From positions 4,285,958 to 4,349,957 of the forward strand of contig NZ_CP180316.1 of NCBI RefSeq assembly GCF_051131705.1: DNA of 64,000 nt. The letters are read 5' to 3'. Position numbers and translations under genes: made by a program. How positions within the stretch are numbered: the first letter of the stretch is position 1; every line of letters begins with the position of its first letter. The notes beneath the pieces are model-generated. The model was not told the DNA's origin, made no database searches, and saw nothing but the letters and a program-made list of their open reading frames with translations. Positions 16,673-25,265 of the stretch are shown here, in pieces. This DNA is from Arthrobacter_M sp030063245. Lineage in GTDB: Bacteria; Actinomycetota; Actinomycetes; Actinomycetales; Micrococcaceae.

Positions 16673-17713
16673 TTACTTTCCTTCCGCGCGGTCGAAACCG
16701 CTGCCGGTCATCGGATCGGCATTCGTGCCGGCCGGGGGGAAGCCGCCCGGGGCGGGGACTGCAGCGGCGAAGGGGCCGGGACCTGAACCCGAGCCGGGGC
16801 CGCTGTCGAGTGGATGGGAGTGGTATTCGACCTCGTCCTTGGTCAGATCGAAGTACGCCTCTTCCAGCGAGGCGTTCAGCGGGGTCAGCTCGTAGATCAG
16901 CACCCGGTTGTCCAGCGCGATGCGGGCAATCTGGTGAGCATCAAGGCCGGACACCTCCAGTGTCTCGTTTTCGCCGCTGTTGACACTCACACCGTTGCCG
17001 GCGAGCAGAGCGGCCAGCTCGGAGACCTGCTGCGCCCGTACCCTGGTCCGGGCCTGCTGGTTGCCGGCGATGATGTCCTTGATCGGGGCATCGGCGATGA
17101 TCCGGCCACGGCCAATGACGATCAGGTGATCCGCGGTCTGGGCCATTTCGCTCATCAGGTGCGAGGAAAGGAAGATGGTTTTGCCTTGGCCGGCCAGGTA
17201 CCTGACCAGGTTGCGCACCCAGAGGACACCTTCGGGGTCCAGCCCGTTGACCGGTTCATCAAGGATAAGGGTCTGCGGGTCGCCCAGCAGGGCGGCGGCA
17301 ATGCCCAGACGCTGCCCCATGCCCAGGGAGAATCCGCCGGCTTTTTTCTTCGCGACCTCCGCCAAACCGGTCATTTCGATGACCTCGTTCACCCGATGGT
17401 CCGGAATATTGTGCGTCGCCGCCATGGCCAGCAGGTGGTTGTAGGCGCTGCGGCTGGTGTGCACGGCCTTGGCATCCAACAGGGCGCCGACCTGGTGCAG
17501 CGGATCCTTGTGATTGGCGTACGGCAGCGCGTTCACAATGACAGATCCGGCGGAGGGACGATCCAAGCCCACGATCATCCGCATCGTGGTGGATTTGCCG
17601 GCCCCGTTGGGCCCGAGGAAACCCGTCACCTGGCCGGGCCTGACGGTGAAGGTCACGCCTGCCACGGCGGGTTTTTCACCGTAATGCTTAGCGAGGTTTG
17701 TTGCCTCGATCAT
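16673..17713 (-). CDS. ABC transporter ATP-binding protein (bacitracin/lantibiotic export type)
   Basis: A 346-residue ATPase. Walker A is GPNGAGKSTTMRMIVGLDRP, the signature LGMGQRLGIAAALLGDP lies near residue 135, and Walker B is LILDEPVNGLDPEG. The C-terminal 60 residues after the ATPase fold are low complexity, rich in G, P and A (SGPGSGSGPGPFAAAVPAPG), which is unusual. The start is the ATG at 17713 preceded by AGAGGATG. It is the first gene of a four-gene operon with the permease and the frameshifted two-component system. Confidence 0.9.
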   Translation of the reverse strand: MIEATNLAKHYGEKPAVAGVTFTVRPGQVTGFLGPNGAGKSTTMRMIVGLDRPSAGSVIVNALPYANHKDPLHQVGALLDAKAVHTSRSAYNHLLAMAATHNIPDHRVNEVIEMTGLAEVAKKKAGGFSLGMGQRLGIAAALLGDPQTLILDEPVNGLDPEGVLWVRNLVRYLAGQGKTIFLSSHLMSEMAQTADHLIVIGRGRIIADAPIKDIIAGNQQARTRVRAQQVSELAALLAGNGVSVNSGENETLEVSGLDAHQIARIALDNRVLIYELTPLNASLEEAYFDLTKDEVEYHSHPLDSGPGSGSGPGPFAAAVPAPGGFPPAGTNADPMTGSGFDRAEGK

Positions 17714-17915
17714 GTGATCATCCTCTTGTGTAGATCTGCCGGCAGCCTGGTGGCTGCTGTCTGTCGATTTCAGCCTCAACGCTACCCACCCTCCGGGCAT
17801 TAAACGTCTGTCTGGGGGATGATTCAGGGTCCGCTCCGGGTAATCCGCAGGGATGACATCGGGATTTATCTTCGGATCGGCCCCGGGACCGACCCGGTCC
17901 AGGCCCTCCTAAAAT

Positions 17916-18743
17916 CTACCGGGAACTGATGGAGGCAAATTTCCGCACGCACAGCGGCACGAAGACCGTCAGCATCACGAGGGCGCCGATTATCACGGTG
18001 GGAATGGCATGCTGCATAGGCCACGCATACGGAATGGGCGCAGTACCTAGGTTCCCGAACAGCTGCCGCGCGGCCTGTACCAGGGCCGAGACCGGATTCC
18101 AGTCCGCGAATAGCCGCAGCGGAGTGGGAAGGTTGCTGCTTTGAACGAAGGCATTGGAAATAAAAGTCAGCGGAAACAGCACCACAAAGGAGGCGTTATT
18201 AATGGTCTCCGGACTCTTCACGCTCATCCCCAGCAGGGCCATCACCCAGCTGAAGGCATAGCTGAACAGCAGCAGCAGGCCAATGACGGCCAGAAAATGC
18301 AGCACGGAGGAGTTCACCCGCCAACCCACCGCAAGACAGGTGGCGATCATGATCAGCATGGAAATTGCGTTGAGCAGCAGGTCACTGTTGGTGCGCCCGA
18401 TCAGCACCGCCGAAGGACTCATTGGCAGGGTCCGGAACCGGTCAATGATGCCGGCTTTCAGGTCCTGGGCCATGGCGGAGCCGGAAAACGTTGAACCGAA
18501 CACCACCGTCTGACCGAAAATCCCCGCCATCAGGTACTGCGTGTAGTCCGTCCCCGTCACCGCGATGGACCCGCCATACACCTGGCTGAAGAGCAGCACA
18601 AACATGATCGGCTGGAGTACGGCGAAGAGCAGCATGTCCGGCGAGCGCTTCATCTTGATCAGATTGCGCTTCGTGACGATCCATCCGTCGGAGAGCCACA
18701 GTGCCGCGGGATTGAGCCGGACCTGGGGCAATGTCGTGGTCAT
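17916..18743 (-). CDS. ABC transporter permease, DrrB-like
   Basis: A 275-residue ABC-2 permease with six helices. WIVTKRNLIKMKRSPDMLLF precedes helix 1, and QPIMFVLLFSQVYGGSIAVT and GRTNSDLLLNAISMLIMIAT are typical of daunorubicin/multidrug resistance permeases of the DrrB type. The ATG at 18743 overlaps the stop of the upstream ATPase gene by four bases, so the two are translationally coupled. No regulator gene is adjacent. Substrate unknown. Confidence 0.9.
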   Translation of the reverse strand: MTTTLPQVRLNPAALWLSDGWIVTKRNLIKMKRSPDMLLFAVLQPIMFVLLFSQVYGGSIAVTGTDYTQYLMAGIFGQTVVFGSTFSGSAMAQDLKAGIIDRFRTLPMSPSAVLIGRTNSDLLLNAISMLIMIATCLAVGWRVNSSVLHFLAVIGLLLLFSYAFSWVMALLGMSVKSPETINNASFVVLFPLTFISNAFVQSSNLPTPLRLFADWNPVSALVQAARQLFGNLGTAPIPYAWPMQHAIPTVIIGALVMLTVFVPLCVRKFASISSR

Positions 18744-19744
18744 TGAACCCTCTTTTCCGTGACCTTCTCCGGTCCACTGGCGTGGTCAGCCATTTCCTGG
18801 CCGGTGCCGTGCCCGGTGAGTCTGAGGAATACGTCATCGAGAGTGGGCCGGCGGATCCCGGCATCGTGCAGGGCAATGCCGGCATCGTTCAGTGCCCCCA
18901 GGACCCTGTGCAGGGACACCGGCCCGTTGATCACCCCGACCTCCAGGCTTCGGCCGTCACCGTCCGTCGAGGGTTCGCCCTCGCCGTGGCGGGTCAGGAT
19001 TTCGCGGGCCGCGTCGGCGTCGGACTCCGCGACCAGCGTGACTTCCACACGGTGGCCGCCGATCCGGGCCTTGAGCTCATCCGCCGTACCCTCCGCGATG
19101 ACCTTTCCGTCGTCGATCACGGAAATCTCATCCGCCAGCTGGTCGGCTTCCTCAAGGTACTGCGTGGTCAGCAGCAGCGTCGTCCCGTCCGCCACCAAGG
19201 ACTTGATGACGTCCCACATTGCCAGCCGGCCGTGCGGATCCAGCCCTGTGGTGGGCTCGTCGAGGAAGAGGACCTTGGGCCGGATAACCAGGGCGCCGGC
19301 CAGGTCGATCCGGCGTCGCATGCCGCCGGAGAACCCTTTGACCGGCCGGTTCTGCGCGGCCGTCAGCTCAAACATCTCTATCAACTCGCCGGCACGCTGT
19401 TTCGCCAGTTTCGCGCCCAAATGGTAGAGCCGCCCGACCATTTCCAGGTTTTCAAAGCCGGTGAGATTTTCATCCACTGCCGCGTATTGCCCGGAGACTC
19501 CGATGATGCGACGCGCGGCCTTCGGGTCACGAAGGACATCAATACCGGCGATGCTGGCGGAGCCGGCGTCGGGCCTGGTCAGCGTCGTGAGGACCTTCAC
19601 GGCCGTTGTCTTGCCTGCTCCATTGGGTCCCAGCAGTGCCTTCACTGTCCCTTCCGGCACGGCGAGATTCAGCCCATCGAGCGCATGCACAGCTCCGCCC
19701 TTGGCCTTGTAGACCTTCGTCAAACCGGTTGCCTCAATGATCAC
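18740..19744 (-). CDS. ABC transporter ATP-binding protein, DrrA family
   Basis: A 334-residue ATPase. Walker A GPNGAGKTTAVKVLTTLTRP, signature FSGGMRRRIDLAGALVIRPK and Walker B VLFLDEPTTGLDPHGR are intact. The C-terminal extension (about residues 230-320: GEPSTDGDGRSLEVGVINGP, DDVFLRLTGH) matches DrrA-family proteins, which power export of drugs such as daunorubicin with a DrrB permease. The pair likely exports a hydrophobic compound. The ATG at 19744 has only a weak ribosome site. Confidence 0.92.
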   Translation of the reverse strand: MIIEATGLTKVYKAKGGAVHALDGLNLAVPEGTVKALLGPNGAGKTTAVKVLTTLTRPDAGSASIAGIDVLRDPKAARRIIGVSGQYAAVDENLTGFENLEMVGRLYHLGAKLAKQRAGELIEMFELTAAQNRPVKGFSGGMRRRIDLAGALVIRPKVLFLDEPTTGLDPHGRLAMWDVIKSLVADGTTLLLTTQYLEEADQLADEISVIDDGKVIAEGTADELKARIGGHRVEVTLVAESDADAAREILTRHGEGEPSTDGDGRSLEVGVINGPVSLHRVLGALNDAGIALHDAGIRRPTLDDVFLRLTGHGTGQEMADHASGPEKVTEKRVQ

Positions 19745-19799
19745 GCGTCACCTGCTTCGTTAACGGTCCCGCTTAACCAAATGTGAACCGCATCACATA

Positions 19800-21026
19800 T
19801 TACCCCCGGTGCTCAGGCCGGCCCAGCTCCGCCCGGACGGCCGGGAGCGGCTTTGCCGCCGGTGCCGTCAGCAGCGAAGCAACGATGGCGGCGCCCACCG
19901 CCAGCAGCGCGACCCGGATCGTCAAATGATCCCCAAGGAATCCCAACAGCGGCGGCCCGGCCAGGAAGGCCACATAGCCGATGGTCGAAACAACCGACAC
20001 CCGTGCGGCTGCCCGCTGCGGATCATCCGCCGCAGCCGACATCCCCATCGGGAAGCCAAGGGCGGCGCCGGCTCCCCAAAGGATGGCGCCGAGCCCGGCA
20101 ATCCAGATATTCGGACCAAAAACGAAGACAACCAGACCCACCAGTGCCGCACCCAGGCTTGCATACAGCACGGGAACCCGGCCGAAGCGGTCAATATAGC
20201 GCCCGCCAATGAAACGGAAGATGGTCATCGAGGCAACGAACACGGCGAACATTACGGCGCCCACGGACTCGCTGCTGTGCAGCCCGTCCACGGTAGCCTT
20301 GGCAATCCAGTCGTTGGCGGCCCCTTCGGTGAGCGCTGCACCCAGGACCACCAGCCCCACCAGCACCGTGCGCAGTTCCCGCCAAGCGCTGGGGGCGGGT
20401 TTCACCGGTGACGGATTGTCGAGCCGGACCCCTTCGGCGTGGCCGGTGTGCAGGTCCCGCTCCGGCAGGTAATACCGGGTCGCCACCAGCAGCACCACCA
20501 TCACGAAGACCGCGATCGCGGTCAGGTGCAGGGACAGGCTGAGATTCAGACTGGACATTCCGGCACCCAGCAGGGCACCAACAAAGGCCCCGCCGCTGAA
20601 CCCGGCATGGAACCGGGGCATGACCGTGCGGCCCAGATGCCGCTCCACTTCCGCGCCTTCGATGTTCTGCGAGACGTCCCACAGCCCGATGCCAATTCCA
20701 AAGAGGAACAGCCCGACGACGACTATCGGCACCGAGGTGACCAGCAGCGCCATCGAAATGACCAGGGCCCCGATGGCCGCCAAGGACCCTCCCAGACGAG
20801 AGGTGTTGGCCGTTCCGATCCGGCCCACGATAGTCCCGGCCACGGGAAGGGCCAGCACCGAACCGGCAGCTCCTGTCAGCAGCACCGCGCCCATTTCGCC
20901 CGGATTCAGGCCCAGCACGCGGGTGACAGCGGGGATCCGGGCGGCCCAACTGGCGAAGGCCAGCCCGTTGATGGCAAAAACCACGAAAGTGGCAATGGCC
21001 GCCTTGTTGACCTGCTCCGGTTTCAT
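19800..21026 (-). CDS. MFS transporter, YbjJ-like
   Basis: A 408-residue major facilitator protein with twelve helices. FVVFAINGLAFASWAARIPA in helix 1 and IVGRIGTANTSRLGGSLAAI are typical of the YbjJ/fucose-permease-like group of uncharacterised MFS carriers. The second half includes GGRYIDRFGRVPVLYASLGA. Its ATG overlaps the stop of hsdM (ATGA at 21023-21026), so it appears translationally coupled to the methyltransferase, an unusual pairing that may be chance of gene order rather than a functional link. Confidence 0.85.
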   Translation of the reverse strand: MKPEQVNKAAIATFVVFAINGLAFASWAARIPAVTRVLGLNPGEMGAVLLTGAAGSVLALPVAGTIVGRIGTANTSRLGGSLAAIGALVISMALLVTSVPIVVVGLFLFGIGIGLWDVSQNIEGAEVERHLGRTVMPRFHAGFSGGAFVGALLGAGMSSLNLSLSLHLTAIAVFVMVVLLVATRYYLPERDLHTGHAEGVRLDNPSPVKPAPSAWRELRTVLVGLVVLGAALTEGAANDWIAKATVDGLHSSESVGAVMFAVFVASMTIFRFIGGRYIDRFGRVPVLYASLGAALVGLVVFVFGPNIWIAGLGAILWGAGAALGFPMGMSAAADDPQRAAARVSVVSTIGYVAFLAGPPLLGFLGDHLTIRVALLAVGAAIVASLLTAPAAKPLPAVRAELGRPEHRG

Positions 21027-22531
21027 ACCGAACCCCGTTCCGCCGCGCGGGCCGTGAGCGCATCCGCCACCGCCGCGAACTCGGCCAGCGCCGCCTGCAG
21101 GTCCTCCACGATTTCCTGCGCAATGATCTCGGGCGGCACGCCGTCGTCCGCGGATTCCAGCGAGGGGTCCTTCAGCCAGGTGATGTCCAGGTTGACCTTG
21201 TCCCGCGCCAGGAGTTCCTCATAGCCAAAGGAGATGAAGCGCTCGGATTCCACCCGCTGGGAGCGGTCCTCCGCGGCAAAGGAGGCAATGAAATCCGCTA
21301 GGTGCTCGTCCCGCAGCGGGTTCTGCTTCATGGTGAAGTGCTCGCCCACGCGGAAGTCATAGGCCCAGAGCTTGTCAGTCCAGTGCTTCTCCGGCCGGGC
21401 ACGTTTCCGGTCGAAGAACAGCACATTGGCCTTGACGCCACCGGCATAAAAGATGCCGGTGGGCAGACGCAGCAGGGTGTGCACGTCGTACTCCTTCAGC
21501 AGCCGCCGCCGAATGGTTTCCCCCACCCCGCCCTCGAAGAGCACGTTGTCCGGAACCACCACGGCAGCCCGGCCGCCGACGGCCATCAGCGAGGCGATGT
21601 GCTGCAGGAAGTTCAGCTGCTTGTTAGTGGTGGTGACCCAGAAGTCCGGGCGGGAGTAGGAAACGTCCTCCCTTTCCGCCCGGCCCTCATCGTCGGTCAC
21701 CGTAATGGAGGACTTCTTGCCGAACGGCGGATTCGCCAGCACCAGCGTGGCGTGCGTGGACGACACCCCGGAGAGGGCGTCGCGCACGTCAATCACGGGT
21801 TCCCCGTTTTCGCGGCCCACCCCGTGCAGGAAAAGGTTCATGGTGGCCAACCGGGCGGTGGAATCCACCAGTTCAACCCCGCGGACCAGCTGCCCGGAGC
21901 TGAGATTTTCCCGTTGGTCCGGCGTCACCCCCGTGCCGAAGTGGCGTTCAATGTACTCCACAGCGGAGAGCAGAAACCCGCCCGTTCCGCAGGCCGGGTC
22001 GATGATAAAATCCGTCGGCACCGGGCGCATCACTTCCACCATGGCGTGAATCAGCGGCCGCGGCGTGAAGTACTGGCCCGCCCCGGATTTCACGCCCGAG
22101 GCCGAGCGCTGCAGCAGCGCCTCAAACGCGTCGCCGTTCAGGTCACCGCCCACAGACCACGTTTCGGTGCCGATCAGGTCACGGATCAGCTTGCGCAGCA
22201 GCGCCGGCTCCTGGATCCGGTTCTGCGCCTTGCGGAAGATCACGCCCAGATTGGTGGGCTCCTTGCCCAGCTTGCGCAGCACCCGCTGGTACTCCACCTC
22301 CAGCGCGTCCCCACTGAGCGAGGCGAGCCGGTCCCAAGAGACATCAAGCCCCGGCGGGAACACCTTTTTGGGGTAGAACGGGTTCTTCTCACGCTCATCG
22401 GCCATCTTGAGGAACAGCAGAAAACTCAGCTGCTCCACATACTCGATCGCAGCCACCCCGGCGTCGCGCAGCACGTCACAGTAGCTCCATAACTTGTCGA
22501 CCAGGCGACGGAGTTCAGCGTGGTTGCTCAT
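21023..22531 (-). CDS. hsdM: Type I restriction-modification system DNA methyltransferase subunit
   Basis: A 502-residue N6-adenine methyltransferase subunit. The N-terminal HsdM domain (KLWSYCDVLRDAGVAAIEYV, EQLSFLLFLKMADERE) is followed by the SAM-binding motif DPACGTGGFLLSA, by FTPRPLIHAMVEVMRP and by the catalytic NPPFGKKS. These are complete and suggest an active subunit. The start at 22531 (MSNHAELRRLVDKLWSYCDV) fits the family, with GAAAGG upstream. HsdM needs HsdS for DNA recognition, but only the tail of hsdS is present upstream and no hsdR is in the window, so its activity is doubtful unless a specificity subunit is encoded elsewhere. Confidence 0.93.
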   Translation of the reverse strand: MSNHAELRRLVDKLWSYCDVLRDAGVAAIEYVEQLSFLLFLKMADEREKNPFYPKKVFPPGLDVSWDRLASLSGDALEVEYQRVLRKLGKEPTNLGVIFRKAQNRIQEPALLRKLIRDLIGTETWSVGGDLNGDAFEALLQRSASGVKSGAGQYFTPRPLIHAMVEVMRPVPTDFIIDPACGTGGFLLSAVEYIERHFGTGVTPDQRENLSSGQLVRGVELVDSTARLATMNLFLHGVGRENGEPVIDVRDALSGVSSTHATLVLANPPFGKKSSITVTDDEGRAEREDVSYSRPDFWVTTTNKQLNFLQHIASLMAVGGRAAVVVPDNVLFEGGVGETIRRRLLKEYDVHTLLRLPTGIFYAGGVKANVLFFDRKRARPEKHWTDKLWAYDFRVGEHFTMKQNPLRDEHLADFIASFAAEDRSQRVESERFISFGYEELLARDKVNLDITWLKDPSLESADDGVPPEIIAQEIVEDLQAALAEFAAVADALTARAAERGSV

Positions 22532-22790
22532 ATGGAGACGGCCTTTCGGGAAGTACGACGGCGAGGGGCCGGCTTTCCGCGGCCCCCTCGGTTTTGAGGC
22601 GCTCAAGCAGGGTAGAGGCTGGTTCGTCGTTGGGGTCCTGGTCAACCAACTGGCCGGAGAAGGCAGAAGACAGAAGCGCCGAGCGCAATGAATTTGAGCT
22701 CTTGCGTGCCTCACACAGTTGCGCATCGAGCCTGCGGGCGGAAGTTTCCGCTTCTTCAACTTCTTCGGATTACCGCAATTACATTCAATG
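22515..22790 (-). pseudogene. hsdS: C-terminal remnant of type I specificity subunit HsdS
   Basis: Directly upstream of hsdM the minus strand encodes, without interruption, SARRLDAQLCEARKSSNSLR, then SALLSSAFSGQLVDQDPNDE, then PASTLLERLKTEGAAESRP, and a TGA at 22515 that overlaps the hsdM start. The pattern 'SLL..AFSGQLV.QDP.DEPAS.LLER' is the standard C-terminus of HsdS after its second coiled coil. Everything before about 22790, including both target recognition domains, is gone and is replaced by the MazEF region. This is a truncated gene. Confidence 0.75.
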
Positions 22791-22861
22791 CTAGCGTCCC
22801 TCCTGTTATATCGCCAAGGCGACTCCGGCTGATTCTGCTGGCGCCAACTTTGGTGAAAGGA

Positions 22862-22890
22862 TGGTTATACCTGGTTATACCTGGCTACAC
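22862..22890 (+). promoter_or_regulatory. Tandem operator-like repeat upstream of mazEF
   Basis: TGGTTATACC occurs twice in tandem with a third degenerate copy (TGGCTACACT), in the 36 bases before the antitoxin ATG at 22898. Toxin-antitoxin promoters are often controlled by such repeats bound by the antitoxin's ribbon-helix-helix domain. TATACC could also serve as a -10 element. Confidence 0.5.
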
Positions 22891-22897
22891 TTATTCC

Positions 22898-23146
22898 ATG
22901 AAGACCGCCATCTCCGTTCCCGACGACACCTTTAACCGGGTCTCTCGCCGCGCAAAAGACCTCGGGCTGAGCCGATCGGAGTTCTTCGCGCTTGCCGCAA
23001 ACAGCTACCTTGACAAACTGGACACTCATTCTCTGGCTGAGCAGATAAATAGTGCACTGAACCAGATCGGCGTGCAAGACGAGTCCTACGCCGCGGCTGT
23101 CGAAGAGGGTCATCGGCTCCTGCTGGCTGCTGACGAGCAGTGGTGA
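22898..23146 (+). CDS. Ribbon-helix-helix antitoxin, MazE-like
   Basis: An 82-residue protein beginning MKTAISVPDDTFNRVSRRAK, which is a ribbon-helix-helix DNA-binding fold (about residues 1-45, with LGLSRSEFFALAANSYLDKL). The rest (SLAEQINSALNQIGVQDESY) is the toxin-binding tail. The start at 22898 follows the repeated operator. Its stop overlaps the toxin start, as expected for a co-translated antitoxin-toxin pair. It neutralises MazF and likely represses its own promoter. Confidence 0.88.
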   Translation: MKTAISVPDDTFNRVSRRAKDLGLSRSEFFALAANSYLDKLDTHSLAEQINSALNQIGVQDESYAAAVEEGHRLLLAADEQW

Positions 23147-23484
23147 TCGAGCGCGGCGACGTGTGGTGGGCTGATCTAGGTCCAGCCATTGGCAGCCGAC
23201 CTGCCAAGCGCGGACCTGTCCTGGTCATTCAGGCCAGCAACTACAACGCCAGTCACTTGGCAACTGTCTTGGTAGCGATCATCACCTCCAACACTGCCCT
23301 AGCCGCGATGCCTGGAAATGTGTTCCTGCCCGTCGCTGCGACGGGTCTGCCTCAAGATTCGGTAGTGAATGTCACGGCCCTGGTCACGCTCAACAAATCG
23401 GATCTAAGCCACGAAGTCGATCACGTCCCAGCTAGCTTCATCGACGAGGTGGACCGCGGTCTCCGCCGCGTCCTCGACCTGTAG
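23140..23484 (+). CDS. mazF: MazF/PemK-type endoribonuclease toxin
   Basis: A 114-residue toxin. IERGDVWWADLGPAIGSRPA and RGPVLVIQASNYNASHLATV are the MazF signature, with the conserved Arg of the R-G-P-V/VIQ strand. QDSVVNVTALVTLNKSDL matches the region that carries the catalytic Thr. MazF enzymes cleave single-stranded mRNA at short sequences and stop growth when the antitoxin is lost. Start codons GTG at 23140 or 23143 both overlap the antitoxin stop. The pair sits at the break point of the hsdS remnant. Confidence 0.92.
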   Translation: MVIERGDVWWADLGPAIGSRPAKRGPVLVIQASNYNASHLATVLVAIITSNTALAAMPGNVFLPVAATGLPQDSVVNVTALVTLNKSDLSHEVDHVPASFIDEVDRGLRRVLDL

Positions 23485-23496
23485 TCCGCTGCCGGC

Positions 23497-25179
23497 CTAC
23501 CGGGCCCGTTGTACCCGCTTTTCATCCCACACCGGCTCGTCGCTTTCATAGACGTTGCCGTCACTGCCGAAGACGAAGTACCTATCGAAACTGCGCGCAA
23601 ACCAGCGGTCGTGCGTGACCGCAAGCACGGTTCCCTCGAAGGCATCGATCGCCTTTTCCAGCGCCTCGGCAGAATGCAGGTCCAGGTTGTCGGTGGGTTC
23701 ATCGAGCAGCAGCAGCGTTGCGCCGGACAGCTCCAGTAACAGGATCTGGAACCTCGCCTGCTGCCCTCCGGAGAGAGAATCGTACTTCTGCTCCGACTGC
23801 GAGGCCAGTCCATACCGGTCCAGCGCACCGGCCGCGGCCTCGCGTCCAAGCCCGGAACGGTGTTCATCCCCGCGGTGCATGATGCTCAGCAGCGTGCGAT
23901 TCAGAAGGTCGGGACGCGAATGCGTTTGGGCAAAGAAGCCAGGGCGGATCCGGGCACCGAGTTTCACCGAGCCCTCGTGCGGGACGGGTGCGATGTCGAC
24001 GTCGGAGACTGGCTGATGTTCCTTGTCCGGATCGGAACCTCCGGCCGCCAGCAGCCGGAGGAAATGTGACTTCCCGGAACCGTTCGAGCCCAGCACCGCC
24101 ACGCGGTCGCCAAACCAGATTTCCGCGTTGAACGGTTTCATCAGCCCCGTCAGTTCCAGCTTCCGGGCCACGATGGCACGCTTCGCCGTCCGGCCGCCCT
24201 TGAGCCGCATTTTCACATTCTGTTCAATCGGCAGCGCTTCCGGCGGCCCCACCTCCAGGAATTTTGTCAGCCGTGTCTGCGCGGCCTGGTACCGGTTCGC
24301 CATGTCGGAGCGGAATGCGGCCTTGTTCTTGTACATGTTCACCAGCTCTTTGAGCTTGACGTGTTCCTCGTCCCAGCGGCGCCGCAGCTCCTCAAAGCGC
24401 GCATTACGGTCTTCGCGGGCCTGCACATAGGAGGCGAATCCTCCGCCGTGCGTCCAGCTGGAGGCACCGTTGATGCCAGGTTCCAGGGTCACGATGCGGC
24501 TGGCCGCATTGGCCAGCAGTTCCCGGTCATGGCTGACGAAGAGAACGGATTTCTCCGAGGCCGCAAGTTTGGCTTCCAGCCAGCGTTTGCCCGGCACATC
24601 AAGGTAGTTGTCCGGCTCGTCGAGCAGCAGAATCTCGTCCGGCCCGCTGAACAGCGCTTCCAGCACCAGCCGCTTCTGCTCTCCGCCGCTGAGGGTGGAG
24701 GCCTTCCGATACTGGGCCTTGTAGAAGTCGATGCCCATGGACGCCATGGTCACTTCGTCCCAGGTCGTCTCCATCTCGTAACCGCCCGCATCGCCCCAGT
24801 CTGCGATTGCCCGGGCGTACGCCATCTGGCTGGGCTCGTCGTCGCGCTCCAGCATGGTCAGTTCGGTGGCATCGACGGCGTTCCCGGCCGCCCGAATGTC
24901 CGGCGATGCCACGGACAGCAGCAGCTCCCGCACGGTGGTCTCATCCCGGACCTGCCCGACGAACTGGCGCATGACGCCCAGATTACCGGATTTGGAGACG
25001 GCCCCCTCATCCGCAACAAGGTCTCCGGCGATAATCCGCAGCAGGGTCGTCTTACCCGTCCCATTGGGGCCTATCAGCGCCGTTTTGGCGCCATCGGCAA
25101 CGCGAAAGTTCACTCCGTTGAGCAACTGCCTGCCGTCGGAGAGGAAGTAATCAATATTTGCAACGTCTATATGGCCCAC
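23497..25179 (-). CDS. ABC-F family ATP-binding protein
   Basis: A 560-residue soluble protein with two ATPase domains and no membrane segment. The first has GPNGTGKTTLLRIIAGDLVA and STLSGGEQKRLVLEALFSGP; the second has GSNGSGKSHFLRLLAAGG and DSLSGGQQARFQILLLELSG. The linker between them (EELRRRWDEEHVKLKELVNM) is the ABC-F helical hairpin, which enters the ribosomal E site. ABC-F proteins act on the ribosome as translation factors or antibiotic resistance factors. The GTG at 25179 (VGHIDVANIDYF) is the preferred start since it matches where the family begins. It is convergent with mazF. Confidence 0.9.
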   Translation of the reverse strand: MGHIDVANIDYFLSDGRQLLNGVNFRVADGAKTALIGPNGTGKTTLLRIIAGDLVADEGAVSKSGNLGVMRQFVGQVRDETTVRELLLSVASPDIRAAGNAVDATELTMLERDDEPSQMAYARAIADWGDAGGYEMETTWDEVTMASMGIDFYKAQYRKASTLSGGEQKRLVLEALFSGPDEILLLDEPDNYLDVPGKRWLEAKLAASEKSVLFVSHDRELLANAASRIVTLEPGINGASSWTHGGGFASYVQAREDRNARFEELRRRWDEEHVKLKELVNMYKNKAAFRSDMANRYQAAQTRLTKFLEVGPPEALPIEQNVKMRLKGGRTAKRAIVARKLELTGLMKPFNAEIWFGDRVAVLGSNGSGKSHFLRLLAAGGSDPDKEHQPVSDVDIAPVPHEGSVKLGARIRPGFFAQTHSRPDLLNRTLLSIMHRGDEHRSGLGREAAAGALDRYGLASQSEQKYDSLSGGQQARFQILLLELSGATLLLLDEPTDNLDLHSAEALEKAIDAFEGTVLAVTHDRWFARSFDRYFVFGSDGNVYESDEPVWDEKRVQRAR

Positions 25180-25265
25180 GTGACCAGTCTTCCACCCTGA
25201 AGGCCGCATCGGCGCACCCGCACCAAACCATGCCGCTACTGGTATGGACGGCCGCGCTCAACGGG

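Noticed and set aside
16814..17803. 329-codon plus-strand frame
   Set aside because: Antisense to an intact ABC ATPase.
18731..19786. 351-codon plus-strand frame over the DrrA-like gene
   Set aside because: The minus-strand ATPase has complete Walker and signature motifs; the plus frame has none.
21302..22492. 396-codon plus-strand frame
   Set aside because: Antisense to hsdM, whose motifs are complete; the frame is low-complexity in character.
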